Below are positions 25,871 to 35,415 of a stretch of 64,000 nucleotides of DNA, one piece after another. The DNA comes from Flavobacterium aquatile LMG 4008 = ATCC 11947 (GTDB lineage: Bacteria; Bacteroidota; Bacteroidia; Flavobacteriales; Flavobacteriaceae), in contig NZ_JRHH01000001.1 of the NCBI RefSeq assembly GCF_000757385.1, positions 496,001 through 560,000 on the forward strand, read 5' to 3'. The notes under the pieces are model-generated. The model was not told the origin of the DNA, did not search any database, and worked only from the letters and a program-made list of their open reading frames with translations. Positions within the stretch are counted from its first letter, which is position 1. Each line of letters starts with the position of its first letter. Both the position numbers and the translations under genes were made by a program.

Positions 25871-26161
25871 TTAATCTGCAAGCTGCGCTATACAGTAATC
25901 AATTTCACGAATTAATGAATTTATTTTTAGCTTCGTATCTCTTTTATAATCTTCACTGCCCAATAATGAATTCGTCATTTTTAGCGTTTCATAATCTTTT
26001 TTTAGCGTTTCAACTGCTGTATTTTGATTTTGAAATTCTGTAGCAGAAACCTTTAATTCTTGTTCCAACGCTTGATTTTTCCGTTCCAATTCGTTGATTT
26101 TTAAAAACAACTTTTGGATTTTACTTTCAAGAGTATCAATTATTTCTACAATCTCACTCAT
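25871..26161 (-). CDS. Small coiled-coil protein upstream of zapA
   Basis: A 96-aa, mostly helical protein with heptad-like leucine/isoleucine spacing (IIDTLESKIQKLFLKINE, then ERKNQALEQELK) and a helical C-terminal tail. No family name can be given with confidence. The position directly upstream of zapA (4-nt gap) and the coiled-coil nature suggest a divisome accessory protein of ZapB type, but this is inference. Confidence 0.75.
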   Translation of the reverse strand: MSEIVEIIDTLESKIQKLFLKINELERKNQALEQELKVSATEFQNQNTAVETLKKDYETLKMTNSLLGSEDYKRDTKLKINSLIREIDYCIAQLAD

Positions 26162-26357
26162 TCACGACACAATTCATTACTTTATCATACAAATTTATAA
26201 TTCCTAATCTATTAAAGCAATATTTTTTGTAAAAAAGTTGATTTATTTTTTGCTTTACTTCTAATATTTTGTTTAATAGTTAGTTATATATAAGATTCTA
26301 ACATTTATTTTTGAACTTAAGAACTTTTTTATATTTTAGCCAAAAACCATTTTAGCC

Positions 26358-28055
26358 ATGAAGAACTTTTGTATTATTCTATTTTTTACAGTATTTGCAA
26401 GTGCACAAACTAAATATCCAACAGATTATTTTAGATCTCCATTAGATATACCGTTACAATTGTCAGGAAATTTTGGTGAATTACGTCCCAATCATTTTCA
26501 TGCAGGTTTCGATTTTAAAACACAACAAAAAGAAGGTTTGAATGTTTATGCGGTTGCCGATGGTTATGTTTCCAGAATAAAAATCTCCAATTCAGGATAT
26601 GGAAAAGCAATTTACATCACGCACTCAAATGGTTTTACCTCGGTTTATGGTCATTTGCAAAATGCAATTGGTGTAATTGATGAAAAAATTAAAGAAACGC
26701 AGTACAAAGAACAAGCTTACGAAGTCGAATTATTTTTAAAACCAACCGATTTATTGGTAAAGAAAGGAGAAATAATTGCTCTTTCAGGAAATACAGGTGG
26801 TTCTGAAGGTCCGCACTTGCATTTTGAATTTAGAGATTCTGCCACAGAAAAAATTATTAATCCGATGTTTTTTGGTTATGATAAATTAATTCCAGATTCC
26901 AAAAAACCTATTGTTTCTTCACTTTTAGTATATCCAATCGATGAAAATTCTGTTGCCAATCAATCGCAAAGACCTGTAAGTTTAAATTTATCCCTTCAAG
27001 CCGACGGTACTTATTTATCTGAAAAAGTATTGGCAATGGGAAAAATTGGCTTCGGAATAAGTGCTCACGATATTGATAATGTTTCGTACAATAATAATGG
27101 AACTTACAGAACCGAGTTATTATCTAATGGTAAAACAATTTTCGGATATCAATTTGATGAAATGGTTTTTGATGAAGCTCGTTACATTAATTATTTTATA
27201 GATTACAAACGATACAAAACAATGCATCAACGTGTTCAAAAATTGTTTTCTAAAAACCCATATCCGCTAAGTAATATATTTTCTCATATAAATGATGGTA
27301 TTTTAGATATTTCGGTCAATTCGAATCAAATAAACCGTTTAGAAGTTTCTGATTTTAAAAATAATAAAACAGTGATCAATATTCCTATCGAATATTCGGT
27401 TCAAAAAACAACTTTGGCATCGGATGTTAAAAAGACACCTTATTTTATTAAATATGATCGTGAAGCCAATTTCGAAAAAGAAAATATATCGGTTTATTTT
27501 CCTGAAAAAACATTCTATGAAGATTTTTATTTGAACTTTGATGTAGCAAATAATTTTCTTACTTTACACGAAGATCTTGTTCCAGTTCATTCTAATTTTA
27601 CTATCTCAATTGAAGACACAAAATCATCAGAAAAAGATAAAGAAAAAATGTTTATTGCTTCGGTTAGTGGAAATAAATTGTATTACATTACAACAAAATT
27701 AGTTGGAAACACGTTTTCTTGTAAAACCAGAAGTTTTGGAAAATTTACTTTAGCAAAAGATACAACAGCGCCAAGAATAAGTATTTCAAAACCTATTGAA
27801 GGTAAGTGGATTACAAATCAGAAAAGTGTAAATTTAACTATTTCAGATGATTTGTCTGGTATAAAAACCTTTAACGGATATTTAAACGGAAAATGGGTTT
27901 TATTCGAATATGAATCAAAACTTAAACGAATAACGCATGTATTTAAAGACGAATTTTTGCTTGATGGCGCCAATAATTTGAAAGTTGTTGTAACAGATAA
28001 TGTCGGAAATTCAACTATCTTTGAAACTCAATTTAATAGAAGTCAAAAAAAATAA
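26358..28055 (+). CDS. M23 family metallopeptidase
   Basis: A 565-aa exported peptidase. Signal peptide (MKNFCIILFFTVFASAQ), then an M23/LytM domain near residues 45-165 with the zinc motif NHFHAGFDFK and the HLHFEFRD motif after GGSEGP. The remaining 400 residues are beta-rich, including an Ig-like or Big-type segment with DTTAPRISISKPIEGKW near residue 475. The zinc ligands are intact, so it is likely an active peptidoglycan endopeptidase rather than a LytM activator. It is followed after 3 nt by a TonB-dependent receptor gene, suggesting cotranscription. Confidence 0.9.
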   Translation: MKNFCIILFFTVFASAQTKYPTDYFRSPLDIPLQLSGNFGELRPNHFHAGFDFKTQQKEGLNVYAVADGYVSRIKISNSGYGKAIYITHSNGFTSVYGHLQNAIGVIDEKIKETQYKEQAYEVELFLKPTDLLVKKGEIIALSGNTGGSEGPHLHFEFRDSATEKIINPMFFGYDKLIPDSKKPIVSSLLVYPIDENSVANQSQRPVSLNLSLQADGTYLSEKVLAMGKIGFGISAHDIDNVSYNNNGTYRTELLSNGKTIFGYQFDEMVFDEARYINYFIDYKRYKTMHQRVQKLFSKNPYPLSNIFSHINDGILDISVNSNQINRLEVSDFKNNKTVINIPIEYSVQKTTLASDVKKTPYFIKYDREANFEKENISVYFPEKTFYEDFYLNFDVANNFLTLHEDLVPVHSNFTISIEDTKSSEKDKEKMFIASVSGNKLYYITTKLVGNTFSCKTRSFGKFTLAKDTTAPRISISKPIEGKWITNQKSVNLTISDDLSGIKTFNGYLNGKWVLFEYESKLKRITHVFKDEFLLDGANNLKVVVTDNVGNSTIFETQFNRSQKK

Positions 28056-28058
28056 ATA

Positions 28059-30542
28059 TTGAAAACAAAAAATAACCTTTTATCCCTAATTTTCGTTTTA
28101 TTCAGTTGCATCACTTTTGCACAAACAGCCAAAGTTACCGGAGTTGTTGTAGACGTTAATGAAAATCCTGTTCAAGGTGTAACGGTGAGTTATCAAAATA
28201 ATTCGACAATAACTACAAAAGAAGGATTTTATGTAATTGAAATTCCAGCCAACAAAAAAGTAGTTTTAGTTTACACACATTCTGTTTTAAAAAGTATAAC
28301 TGCGCCATTTCAATTAAAACAATACGAAATTTTAGAGTACAATCCTATAATGAGTGTTGAAGAACAACTTACTGAAGTTGTAATTACAAGCGATAGAAGA
28401 CGAGTAGAAGGAATTACAAGTATTTCATCGGATGTTGTGAGAAAAAATCCAAATCTTAGTGGCGGAATCGAAAGCGTTATTAAAACATTACAAGGTGTTT
28501 CTTCAAATACCGAATTGAGTTCGGCTTATTCTGTTCGTGGTGGAAATTATGATGAAAACTTAGTTTATGTAAACGAAGTAGAAGTGTATCGTCCGTTTTT
28601 AGTACGTTCAGGTCAACAAGAAGGGTTGAGTTTTACAAATGTAGATTTAGTTCAGAATATCGATTTTTCTGCAGGTGGTTTTCAAGCAAAATTTGGAGAT
28701 AAAATGTCGTCTGTTTTAGATATTACGTATCGAACTCCTAAGCAATTTGGAGCAACTTTTGAAGCAAGTTTCCTTGGCGGAAGCGCATCGGTTGATTTAA
28801 TTTCGAAAGATAAAAGATGGACAGCAATTACCGGAATTCGTTATAGAGACAATTCGCTTTTGGTAAATAGTCAAGAAACACAAACCAATTACAGACCAAC
28901 ATTTGTTGATGTTCAAACGAATGTCAACTTCGATATGTCTGACAAATGGCAGTTTAGCTTTTTAGGAAATGCCTCTCAAAATAAGTACAACTATCAACCT
29001 TTAACGCGTCAAACTAACTTTGGAACAATAAGTGATCCAATTGCTTTACTCGTCTTTTATGATGGACAAGAGAATGATGAATATCAAACTTTATTCGGTG
29101 CTTTAAAAACCACTTATGTAGCATCAGAAAATTCAACTTATAAATTTATTGCTTCAACCTATCACACACAAGAACAAGAATACTATGATATTGATGCAGC
29201 TTATTCATTAGGTGAAGTGGATACAAATATTGGCTCAGAAACTTTTGGTGATGTAGCATTTAGTCGCGCAATTGGTTCGCAATTAAATCATGCACGAAAT
29301 GATTTAGATGCGTTAATCATCAATGCTGAAATTAAAGGTTCACATAATGCTAAGAAAAAATTTCAAATAGATTGGGGTTTAAAATATACTCGTGAAGACA
29401 TTCGCGATAGAATAGTAGAATGGGAAGTGATTGATTCGGCTGGTTTTTCTATAAATCCGCCAATTATTGATATTCCTGTAAATGACCAACCTTATAATCC
29501 TTATGTTGGTCCGCTTGTGCCTTTTCAAGATGTTCGCGCTACCAATTTTGTTACGATTGATCGTTTTTCGGGATTCGCACAGTTTAATACTAAAACGAAT
29601 ATAGGTTCGAATCAATTGAATATTAATTTTGGGGTAAGAGCGCACAATTGGTTGGTTTCTGGAGATAATATAAATGATTCTAAAAGTCAGACCGTATTTT
29701 CACCAAGAGCACAATTTGCACTTAAACCAAGTTGGAAAAATACCGATATGTTATTTAGGTTTTCAACTGGATTTTACTATCAACCACCATTTTACAGAGA
29801 ACTTCGTGATTTAAATGGAGCAGTTCAACCCAATGTCAAAGCTCAGAAATCGGTGCATTTTGTTTTTTCAAATGATTATAATTTTACCCTTGGTGATGGC
29901 GATAATAAGAAAAAGTTCAAATTAGTTTCTGAAGCCTATTACAAAACAATGGATGATGTAAATACGTACACATTAGAAAATGTAAGAATTCGATATAGAG
30001 CTAATAATGAAGCAACGGCTTATGCTTACGGATTTGATGCTAGAATTAATGGTGAATTCGTAAAAGGAACCGAATCATGGTTTAGTTTTGGCTATTTAAA
30101 AACCGAAGAAAATCAAAATGGTAGAGGAAATATTGCTCGTCCAACAGATCAACGATTGAAATTTGGAATTCTATTTCAAGATTACATGCCCAACATTCCT
30201 AATGTGAAATTATATCTGAATTTGGTTTACAATACTGGTTTGCCTGGTGGTTCGCCATCGTATGCCGATGTGTATCAATACCAAAGTCGTCTTAGAGATT
30301 ATCGTCGTGCCGATGTCGGATTTTCTTATGTATTTACAGAAAAAAATAATGAAAGAGCCGATGGACATTGGATGAAACGATTTCAGGATTTATCACTTGG
30401 TTTAGAAATTTTTAATTTATTTGACAATCAAAATGCGATAACAAATACATGGGTTCGTGATGCTTATACTAAAAATCAATACGGAATTCCAAACTACATG
30501 ACAACGCGCGTTTTTAATTTGAAACTCACAGCGAAATTGTAG
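28059..30542 (+). CDS. TonB-dependent outer-membrane receptor
   Basis: An 827-aa receptor: signal peptide (NNLLSLIFVLFSCITFAQ), CarboxypepD_reg-like domain (about 24-105, GVVVDVNENPVQGVTVSY), a plug domain (SGGIESVIKTLQGVSS, AYSVRGGNYDENLVYVNE) and a large beta-barrel ending in FNLKLTAKL. Substrate unknown; no SusD partner is adjacent, so it is not a typical glycan-uptake pair. It starts with TTG at 28059, because the signal peptide reads from there and no ATG lies nearby. Only 3 nt separate it from the M23 gene, and a lipoprotein gene follows after 35 nt. Confidence 0.9.
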   Translation: MKTKNNLLSLIFVLFSCITFAQTAKVTGVVVDVNENPVQGVTVSYQNNSTITTKEGFYVIEIPANKKVVLVYTHSVLKSITAPFQLKQYEILEYNPIMSVEEQLTEVVITSDRRRVEGITSISSDVVRKNPNLSGGIESVIKTLQGVSSNTELSSAYSVRGGNYDENLVYVNEVEVYRPFLVRSGQQEGLSFTNVDLVQNIDFSAGGFQAKFGDKMSSVLDITYRTPKQFGATFEASFLGGSASVDLISKDKRWTAITGIRYRDNSLLVNSQETQTNYRPTFVDVQTNVNFDMSDKWQFSFLGNASQNKYNYQPLTRQTNFGTISDPIALLVFYDGQENDEYQTLFGALKTTYVASENSTYKFIASTYHTQEQEYYDIDAAYSLGEVDTNIGSETFGDVAFSRAIGSQLNHARNDLDALIINAEIKGSHNAKKKFQIDWGLKYTREDIRDRIVEWEVIDSAGFSINPPIIDIPVNDQPYNPYVGPLVPFQDVRATNFVTIDRFSGFAQFNTKTNIGSNQLNINFGVRAHNWLVSGDNINDSKSQTVFSPRAQFALKPSWKNTDMLFRFSTGFYYQPPFYRELRDLNGAVQPNVKAQKSVHFVFSNDYNFTLGDGDNKKKFKLVSEAYYKTMDDVNTYTLENVRIRYRANNEATAYAYGFDARINGEFVKGTESWFSFGYLKTEENQNGRGNIARPTDQRLKFGILFQDYMPNIPNVKLYLNLVYNTGLPGGSPSYADVYQYQSRLRDYRRADVGFSYVFTEKNNERADGHWMKRFQDLSLGLEIFNLFDNQNAITNTWVRDAYTKNQYGIPNYMTTRVFNLKLTAKL

Positions 30543-30577
30543 AAATATTCACTATTTTTGAATAAATAATTATACGA

Positions 30578-31294
30578 ATGAAAAATTTCTCAACATACTT
30601 ATTTCTTTCATCAATTTTACTTTTTGTAAGTTGTAAAGAAGAACCTAAAACTCCTAAAGTAATTTACGACGCAACTAATAAAGAACGATCACAACAAAAA
30701 ATCGATACTTCAAAAATTTTAGTTTCGGATTTACCAATTCAAATGGAAGGAACTTCGGTTTTATTGTTTCCAATAGGCGAGTTTAGTGTTTCTAACGGAA
30801 GTTCTAAAGTGAAATACTCAAGTTCAGAAAGAGAGAGTTTTGTGGTTTCTAATTCAAGTGAATATGAAATTACTGGTTATTTGAGTAACTTCAAATTTCA
30901 ACAAGTTGGATCAGATTCGTTATCTGTATTAACCGATAAACCAGTTTTAATAGAACGAGTAACCTACTTAAAAACATTTGCAGATAAAACAAAAAAGCAT
31001 TTTCTTGTTTACGTTCTAGAAGACATGGATTCTAACAAAGACGGAAAATTAGACAGTAACGACATCAAAGATTTGTACATAAGTGATATCAGCGGAAGTA
31101 ACTTCAAAAAACTTTCGACAGACTTTCAAGAACTAATCGATTGGAATATTATCGATTCACAAAACAGATTGTACTTTAGAACGATTGAGGACATTAATAA
31201 AAATGGCGCTTTCGACAAATCAGACAAAGTGCATTATCACTATGTAGATTTATTGGATAAAGAGTTGAAAGTTCTGGAGTTTAATCCTATTTAA
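30578..31294 (+). CDS. Lipoprotein with two EF-hand-like calcium loops
   Basis: A 238-aa lipoprotein (MKNFSTYLFLSSILLFVSCKE; lipobox Cys at residue 19). Two loops match the DxNxDGxxDxxD calcium pattern, DSNKDGKLDSND near residue 150 and DINKNGAFDKSD near residue 207 (the second with N at position 5), as in EF-hand or dockerin-like repeats. Placed right after the TonB-dependent receptor, it may be a surface or periplasmic partner. A degraded copy of its last roughly 30 codons is found at 31973-32072. Confidence 0.8.
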   Translation: MKNFSTYLFLSSILLFVSCKEEPKTPKVIYDATNKERSQQKIDTSKILVSDLPIQMEGTSVLLFPIGEFSVSNGSSKVKYSSSERESFVVSNSSEYEITGYLSNFKFQQVGSDSLSVLTDKPVLIERVTYLKTFADKTKKHFLVYVLEDMDSNKDGKLDSNDIKDLYISDISGSNFKKLSTDFQELIDWNIIDSQNRLYFRTIEDINKNGAFDKSDKVHYHYVDLLDKELKVLEFNPI

Positions 31295-31321
31295 TTCAAG
31301 GTTTTAAAATAATATTAAGCT

Positions 31322-31361
31322 AAAAAAAACAATAGAAAGTTTCAATTTCTATTGTTTTTTT
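31322..31361. terminator. Terminator after the calcium-loop lipoprotein gene
   Basis: AAAAAAACAATAGAAA and TTTCTATTGTTTTTTT form a 16-bp AT-rich stem with T-runs on both strands, 28 nt after the stop at 31294. Confidence 0.85.
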
Positions 31362-31479
31362 TAGTTTAATAATAAACACATCTATTTCGATAGTAGTTTT
31401 CTTTTTTACTTTATTTCATCATAACTGTTAATAAAGTTCCATGAAATTAATCCAGTTATATTAAAGAAGCAGTGCTTTT

Positions 31480-31755
31480 TTAATTCGTTGAATCATTTTT
31501 TAAAATTTTGTAGTTAAAAAAATATTTTGTGTATAGGAATGAAAGCGAAATCACAAATCCAATGTTTAAATAAGTATCGAAATTAAAAATAAATAATAAA
31601 ATTAATATCGGGAAAACCGTTCCTAAGCATAAAACTGATAATGTTGAAAATTTAATCATATAAATAATTACTTTAGTTTTTCTTAGTTTTATGAATAAGA
31701 ATTCTAAAATATAATGATAAACCACAAAAAATAAAATTGTATAAACTATTTTCAT
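31480..31755 (-). CDS. Small membrane protein, unknown
   Basis: A 91-aa, very hydrophobic protein with about three transmembrane segments (residues 1-20, 32-58 and 63-82). No family recognised. AT-rich and isolated, between the lipoprotein gene and the remnant of its own 3' end. It could be inserted sequence that split a tandem duplication. Reading-frame length and hydrophobic pattern support it being real, but it could be spurious. Confidence 0.5.
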   Translation of the reverse strand: MKIVYTILFFVVYHYILEFLFIKLRKTKVIIYMIKFSTLSVLCLGTVFPILILLFIFNFDTYLNIGFVISLSFLYTKYFFNYKILKNDSTN

Positions 31756-31972
31756 AAGTTAATTTAAGTTACCATAATTATCAAAGTTGAAAGGAATGAT
31801 TTTTCTTTTTACTATAAGTCATTATATAAGAAATCACCTATTTTGATATTTCAAATATTGTAATATTGCGAATTAACTAAAATAAGTTTATTCTATTATA
31901 CTTATTATTGACCTGCATAACTTAAAATTGATTTTTTTTAATTTTAATTTTTTAAAATATTTTTTTCTTCAA

Positions 31973-32072
31973 TTAAAATGTCGCTTTCAACAAATCAGAC
32001 AAAGTACATTAATACTATGCAGATTTATTTGATAAAGATCTGAAAGCTGTAGAGTTTTCGATAGTTAATTAA
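31973..32072 (+). pseudogene. Degraded copy of the 3' end of the calcium-loop lipoprotein gene
   Basis: The stretch aligns without gaps to the last 30 codons of the lipoprotein gene ending at 31294. It reads N-V-A-F-N-K-S-D-K-V-H then a TAA stop (where the intact gene has Y), then Y-Y-A-D-L-F-D-K-D-L-K-A-V-E-F and a TAA at 32070-32072. Most differences are single substitutions. There is no start codon or upstream coding part. It overlaps by a few bases the 3' end of the minus-strand DUF3667 gene. Confidence 0.85.
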
Positions 32073-32832
32073 TATGTATTTGTCCGGTTTTTGACAAGTA
32101 ATAAATGTAACAAAATAATCCCAATGTTAAAACGATAAAAAAGGTTATCATTGCCAAGAATCCAAATAAAAGCAGTCGCACAATCACATCTCCTATAGTA
32201 TGTTTTTTGTATAATTGAAGGTAAAGCCAAATCGTTGCTAAATAAATTGGAATAGACAAATAAGTTGCCACTGTCATGGTATATTTTGAGTCTACCAAAA
32301 GTAAGATAGGAGCAGCAGCTATTCCAATTATTAAACGTTGAGCAGATGCAAAGCAGTTAATTATTATATTTTCAATGTAATTATAACCATATTTCTTGAA
32401 AGATAGCCAAGACCAAATAGATAGTAACGGAATTAAAGTTAGTTCAAATAGTGCGTAGTGGCCAAAAAGCCAATGTATTATTTTAGGTATTTGATCAGTG
32501 ATTTCATTTTTTTCAGCAACCATTTGTGAATAATCCATCTCTATATATAGGGATAGGAAACCACTCAAACCTGCTAATATAAATACCAATAAAATTGGTT
32601 TGTAATGTTTTATTCGTTTTCCTTCTAAAAATTCTCTAACGGTATCACCAGGACGAGTTAATAACTCCTTAATACTGTATAAAAAACCTTTGTTAACGTG
32701 CAGAAAGGTATATTGTAATTCCTCTTTAATAAAATGCCAATTTAACCGAACTGTATTGGTTTTTTGCCCACAATTAGAGCAAAAAATTCCTTCAAATGTA
32801 TGTTCGCAGTTTTTACAAAGATTATGGTGCAT
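32065..32832 (-). CDS. DUF3667 family zinc-ribbon membrane protein
   Basis: A 255-aa protein. An N-terminal zinc ribbon (CKNCEHTFEG then CSNCGQKT, residues 5-24) is followed by the DUF3667 block with LLTRPGDTVREFLEGKRIKH near residue 58 and about five transmembrane segments from residue 78 on. Function unknown; the family is common in Bacteroidota. Monocistronic, with its stop codon inside the remnant described at 31973. Confidence 0.88.
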   Translation of the reverse strand: MHHNLCKNCEHTFEGIFCSNCGQKTNTVRLNWHFIKEELQYTFLHVNKGFLYSIKELLTRPGDTVREFLEGKRIKHYKPILLVFILAGLSGFLSLYIEMDYSQMVAEKNEITDQIPKIIHWLFGHYALFELTLIPLLSIWSWLSFKKYGYNYIENIIINCFASAQRLIIGIAAAPILLLVDSKYTMTVATYLSIPIYLATIWLYLQLYKKHTIGDVIVRLLLFGFLAMITFFIVLTLGLFCYIYYLSKTGQIHIN

Positions 32833-33053
32833 AGTTTTTGTGTTTGTTTAATCAAAAATAGAATTTGTTTTGATTAATTCAAATTATTCGCAATGATTTA
32901 TGTTAAATTATCAATTTAATAATTTAAATGTAAAAGTACAATTAACATAATGTCAATTCATTAGTTTATACTAATTAATAATTTAAAACAAACAGCTGAT
33001 AACCAACGTTAAAGCGGTAACAACGATTTTAACAACTAGATTTATCATGATTT

Positions 33054-34496
33054 TTATTTTTTTAATTGTGAGTAAACATAGTCAATCCAATTTTTTGTAG
33101 TTTTATCGATGTAAACATCGGGTTTTATACCTTCTTTATCTACAGAAAATCCTTCATCAAGCCAATTTTGCCTATTTATTGGAATTCTCAAATTAATTAC
33201 TTTACAAGGTGTTTTGTATGTCACTAGATTTCCATAATCCATCATTCCAGTCGAATTTTCTCCATAAACGCTAACTTTATCACTCTGTCTTGCAAGCATA
33301 GTAAATAATTCACCACTGCTTAAAGTGTTTTTATTTATCACTATTCCTACTTTTTTGGGAAAACTCATTTGTGAATCGAATTTTAAAATTGAAGACGCTG
33401 GTTTGTCGTCATAAATTTCATTATTGTGATTTTGCAAAAGATTTTTAAGTTCTAAATTTAAAGCTTCTTGTTTTTCTTTTGTCAAATTATTATAGTATTC
33501 TTGTAAATAGGTATCAAACCAAAGCTGAATATTACTTTTTGTAATTCGCATTTTAGAATTATAATCTACAATTGGTTTGGTGTACAAATAGGGCAATAAT
33601 TGTTTTCCCACACTGTAGTCGCCGCCATCATTATCTTGTAAATCGATAATCCAATAAGGAGTTTTTTCAAGTTTGTCTTTATTATGTTTTAATAAAAATT
33701 CCAGTTGCTCGTAAGAGTTTCCATAAAAATTCGGAAAACTAAAAACGGCTAAATCCGAATTTATAAAATTTAATTTTGGTGCCTGTTTATCTTGCTGAAT
33801 TTCATATTCGACAATATTTCTAACAACTTTTGAAGCAGAATTTTTATTCTCAAAAAAGATAATATCAAAATCTAAAATGTTATCTACAACTTTTACAGGA
33901 TGATTAGATGTATCGTCTTTATCTCCAGCATAGAATGTTCCATTATAACTAGAATCTTTTTTTTCAATTACCATTTTTACTTCACCAGCTTTCCAATTGG
34001 AATTTTTAGATTCTAAAACAGTAGCATAAAATAAATTAGGTTGCATTTTTTTAACGGCTAATTTATAGTTGCTATTTTCCCAAATGCCTTCAACTTTGTC
34101 TTTTTTTGCATTTGATTTTAAGTATTTTTCAAATTCTATTTCAGAAATATTCAATTGTAAAATCTCTATTGTTTTGGATGTTTTTACAATAGCTGTTGTA
34201 GTTTTTTTTGGACTTATAAACTTTAATTGAATGTGTTTGTCTTTATAAAATGTCAACCATTTTTTTGTTTCAGCATAACACAAACTATCTGATTTTATGG
34301 TTGACAATTTTTCAATTGAATTCTTGGTCCAAACCTCATATTCTATTTGAGTTTGAGAATTGACTTTATCAAAATATCCTGCATAATTTTTTTCTACAGT
34401 ATTTTTAACTGAATAGAATATACTATCGCAATTGCAATCTTGAGCATTAGAAGCGGTATAGATTACAATAAAAAGAAATGTATAAAATGATTTCAT
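33054..34496 (-). CDS. S41 family (tail-specific/C-terminal processing type) peptidase
   Basis: A 480-aa exported protein: signal peptide (MKSFYTFLFIVIYTASNAQ), a helical N-terminal region, then the S41 fold. Landmarks are WIIDLQDNDGGDYSVGKQL near residue 285, the serine motif in TLSSGELFTM near 395 and the ENSTGMMDYGN loop near 420. The Ser-Lys dyad partner is not obvious, and there is no clear PDZ domain, so peptidase activity is likely but not certain. ATG 34496 opens the signal peptide; the longer frame adds 11 residues. An AraC-type regulator gene lies 60 nt upstream on the same strand. Confidence 0.85.
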   Translation of the reverse strand: MKSFYTFLFIVIYTASNAQDCNCDSIFYSVKNTVEKNYAGYFDKVNSQTQIEYEVWTKNSIEKLSTIKSDSLCYAETKKWLTFYKDKHIQLKFISPKKTTTAIVKTSKTIEILQLNISEIEFEKYLKSNAKKDKVEGIWENSNYKLAVKKMQPNLFYATVLESKNSNWKAGEVKMVIEKKDSSYNGTFYAGDKDDTSNHPVKVVDNILDFDIIFFENKNSASKVVRNIVEYEIQQDKQAPKLNFINSDLAVFSFPNFYGNSYEQLEFLLKHNKDKLEKTPYWIIDLQDNDGGDYSVGKQLLPYLYTKPIVDYNSKMRITKSNIQLWFDTYLQEYYNNLTKEKQEALNLELKNLLQNHNNEIYDDKPASSILKFDSQMSFPKKVGIVINKNTLSSGELFTMLARQSDKVSVYGENSTGMMDYGNLVTYKTPCKVINLRIPINRQNWLDEGFSVDKEGIKPDVYIDKTTKNWIDYVYSQLKK

Positions 34497-34556
34497 GTAA
34501 AATATTTTTATCAAATGTAGGATTAACATTGAACAAAAAATTGTAAAAATGTAATC

Positions 34557-35378
34557 TTATACAAATAACCAATTTACTTCACCATTCTCTTGTGATGAAA
34601 TGTTTTTGAAGAACTTTTTTGGAGTTAAACCTGTTAATGATTTAAAATCTTTAATCAAATGCGATTGGTCATAGAAAAGCATATCATAACTCAAAGTTGT
34701 TAGATTGTTTTTAGCTTTGCTAGTCATCTGAGATTTTAAAGCTTCTCTAAACCTCTGGATTTTTTTAAAATCGGATGGTGATTTGCACAAATGCGACTCG
34801 AATTGTTTGCTTAAATTCTGACGAGAAGTTGCATGCTTTTTTGCTAATTCACTTATAGAATAATCTTTCTGAATATCAATTAGTAATTCATGTAAAAACG
34901 GATGTTGAAATCCAATTAGCTTTGACAACCAATAATTTTCAATCATTTCGCATTTTTTTTGAATTTCAGACTCTTTTAAAATAGTAGTAAAAGTGGTTTT
35001 ATAATCATCAAATGGCTGAAAGTTAGAAAAAAAGTTGGAAGTAAAATTGCTTAATGTTTTATCGAGAAAGGCATTTATGCCAAGTGGTTTGAAATAAAAA
35101 GTTATTTCATTAATGTTGCCTTCGTAGCTTAGTTTGATGGGTTTTTTGTAGTGACAAATTAAATCAGAATTAAAATTGACTGTACTTTTTTCCTTTATAA
35201 TTCCTTGATTTTCTAAATAAATAATTTCTGCATTTTCTACGATTGAAATGATGCTGTAATTATTTGGAAAAGTATAATATTCAATCGGTAAATCTGATTT
35301 AGAATTAGTCAAGAAGTAATAACCTTCAATGTAATTTTGAAGAATTTCATTTTTCGGTTTAAAGAATTTTATCTCCAA
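34557..35378 (-). CDS. AraC-family transcriptional regulator
   Basis: A 273-aa regulator with an N-terminal cupin-like ligand domain (about 1-150; YYTFPNNYSIISI) and a C-terminal double helix-turn-helix (about 175-265; SISELAKKHATSRQNLSKQF and TTLSYDMLFYDQSHLIKDF with the GLTPKKFF ending). The ligand is unknown. It lies upstream of the S41 peptidase gene on the same strand and may regulate it. Confidence 0.88.
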   Translation of the reverse strand: MEIKFFKPKNEILQNYIEGYYFLTNSKSDLPIEYYTFPNNYSIISIVENAEIIYLENQGIIKEKSTVNFNSDLICHYKKPIKLSYEGNINEITFYFKPLGINAFLDKTLSNFTSNFFSNFQPFDDYKTTFTTILKESEIQKKCEMIENYWLSKLIGFQHPFLHELLIDIQKDYSISELAKKHATSRQNLSKQFESHLCKSPSDFKKIQRFREALKSQMTSKAKNNLTTLSYDMLFYDQSHLIKDFKSLTGLTPKKFFKNISSQENGEVNWLFV

Positions 35379-35415
35379 TGTTTAGTTATTACGGAATTAA
35401 ACTATCTACTTCTTG

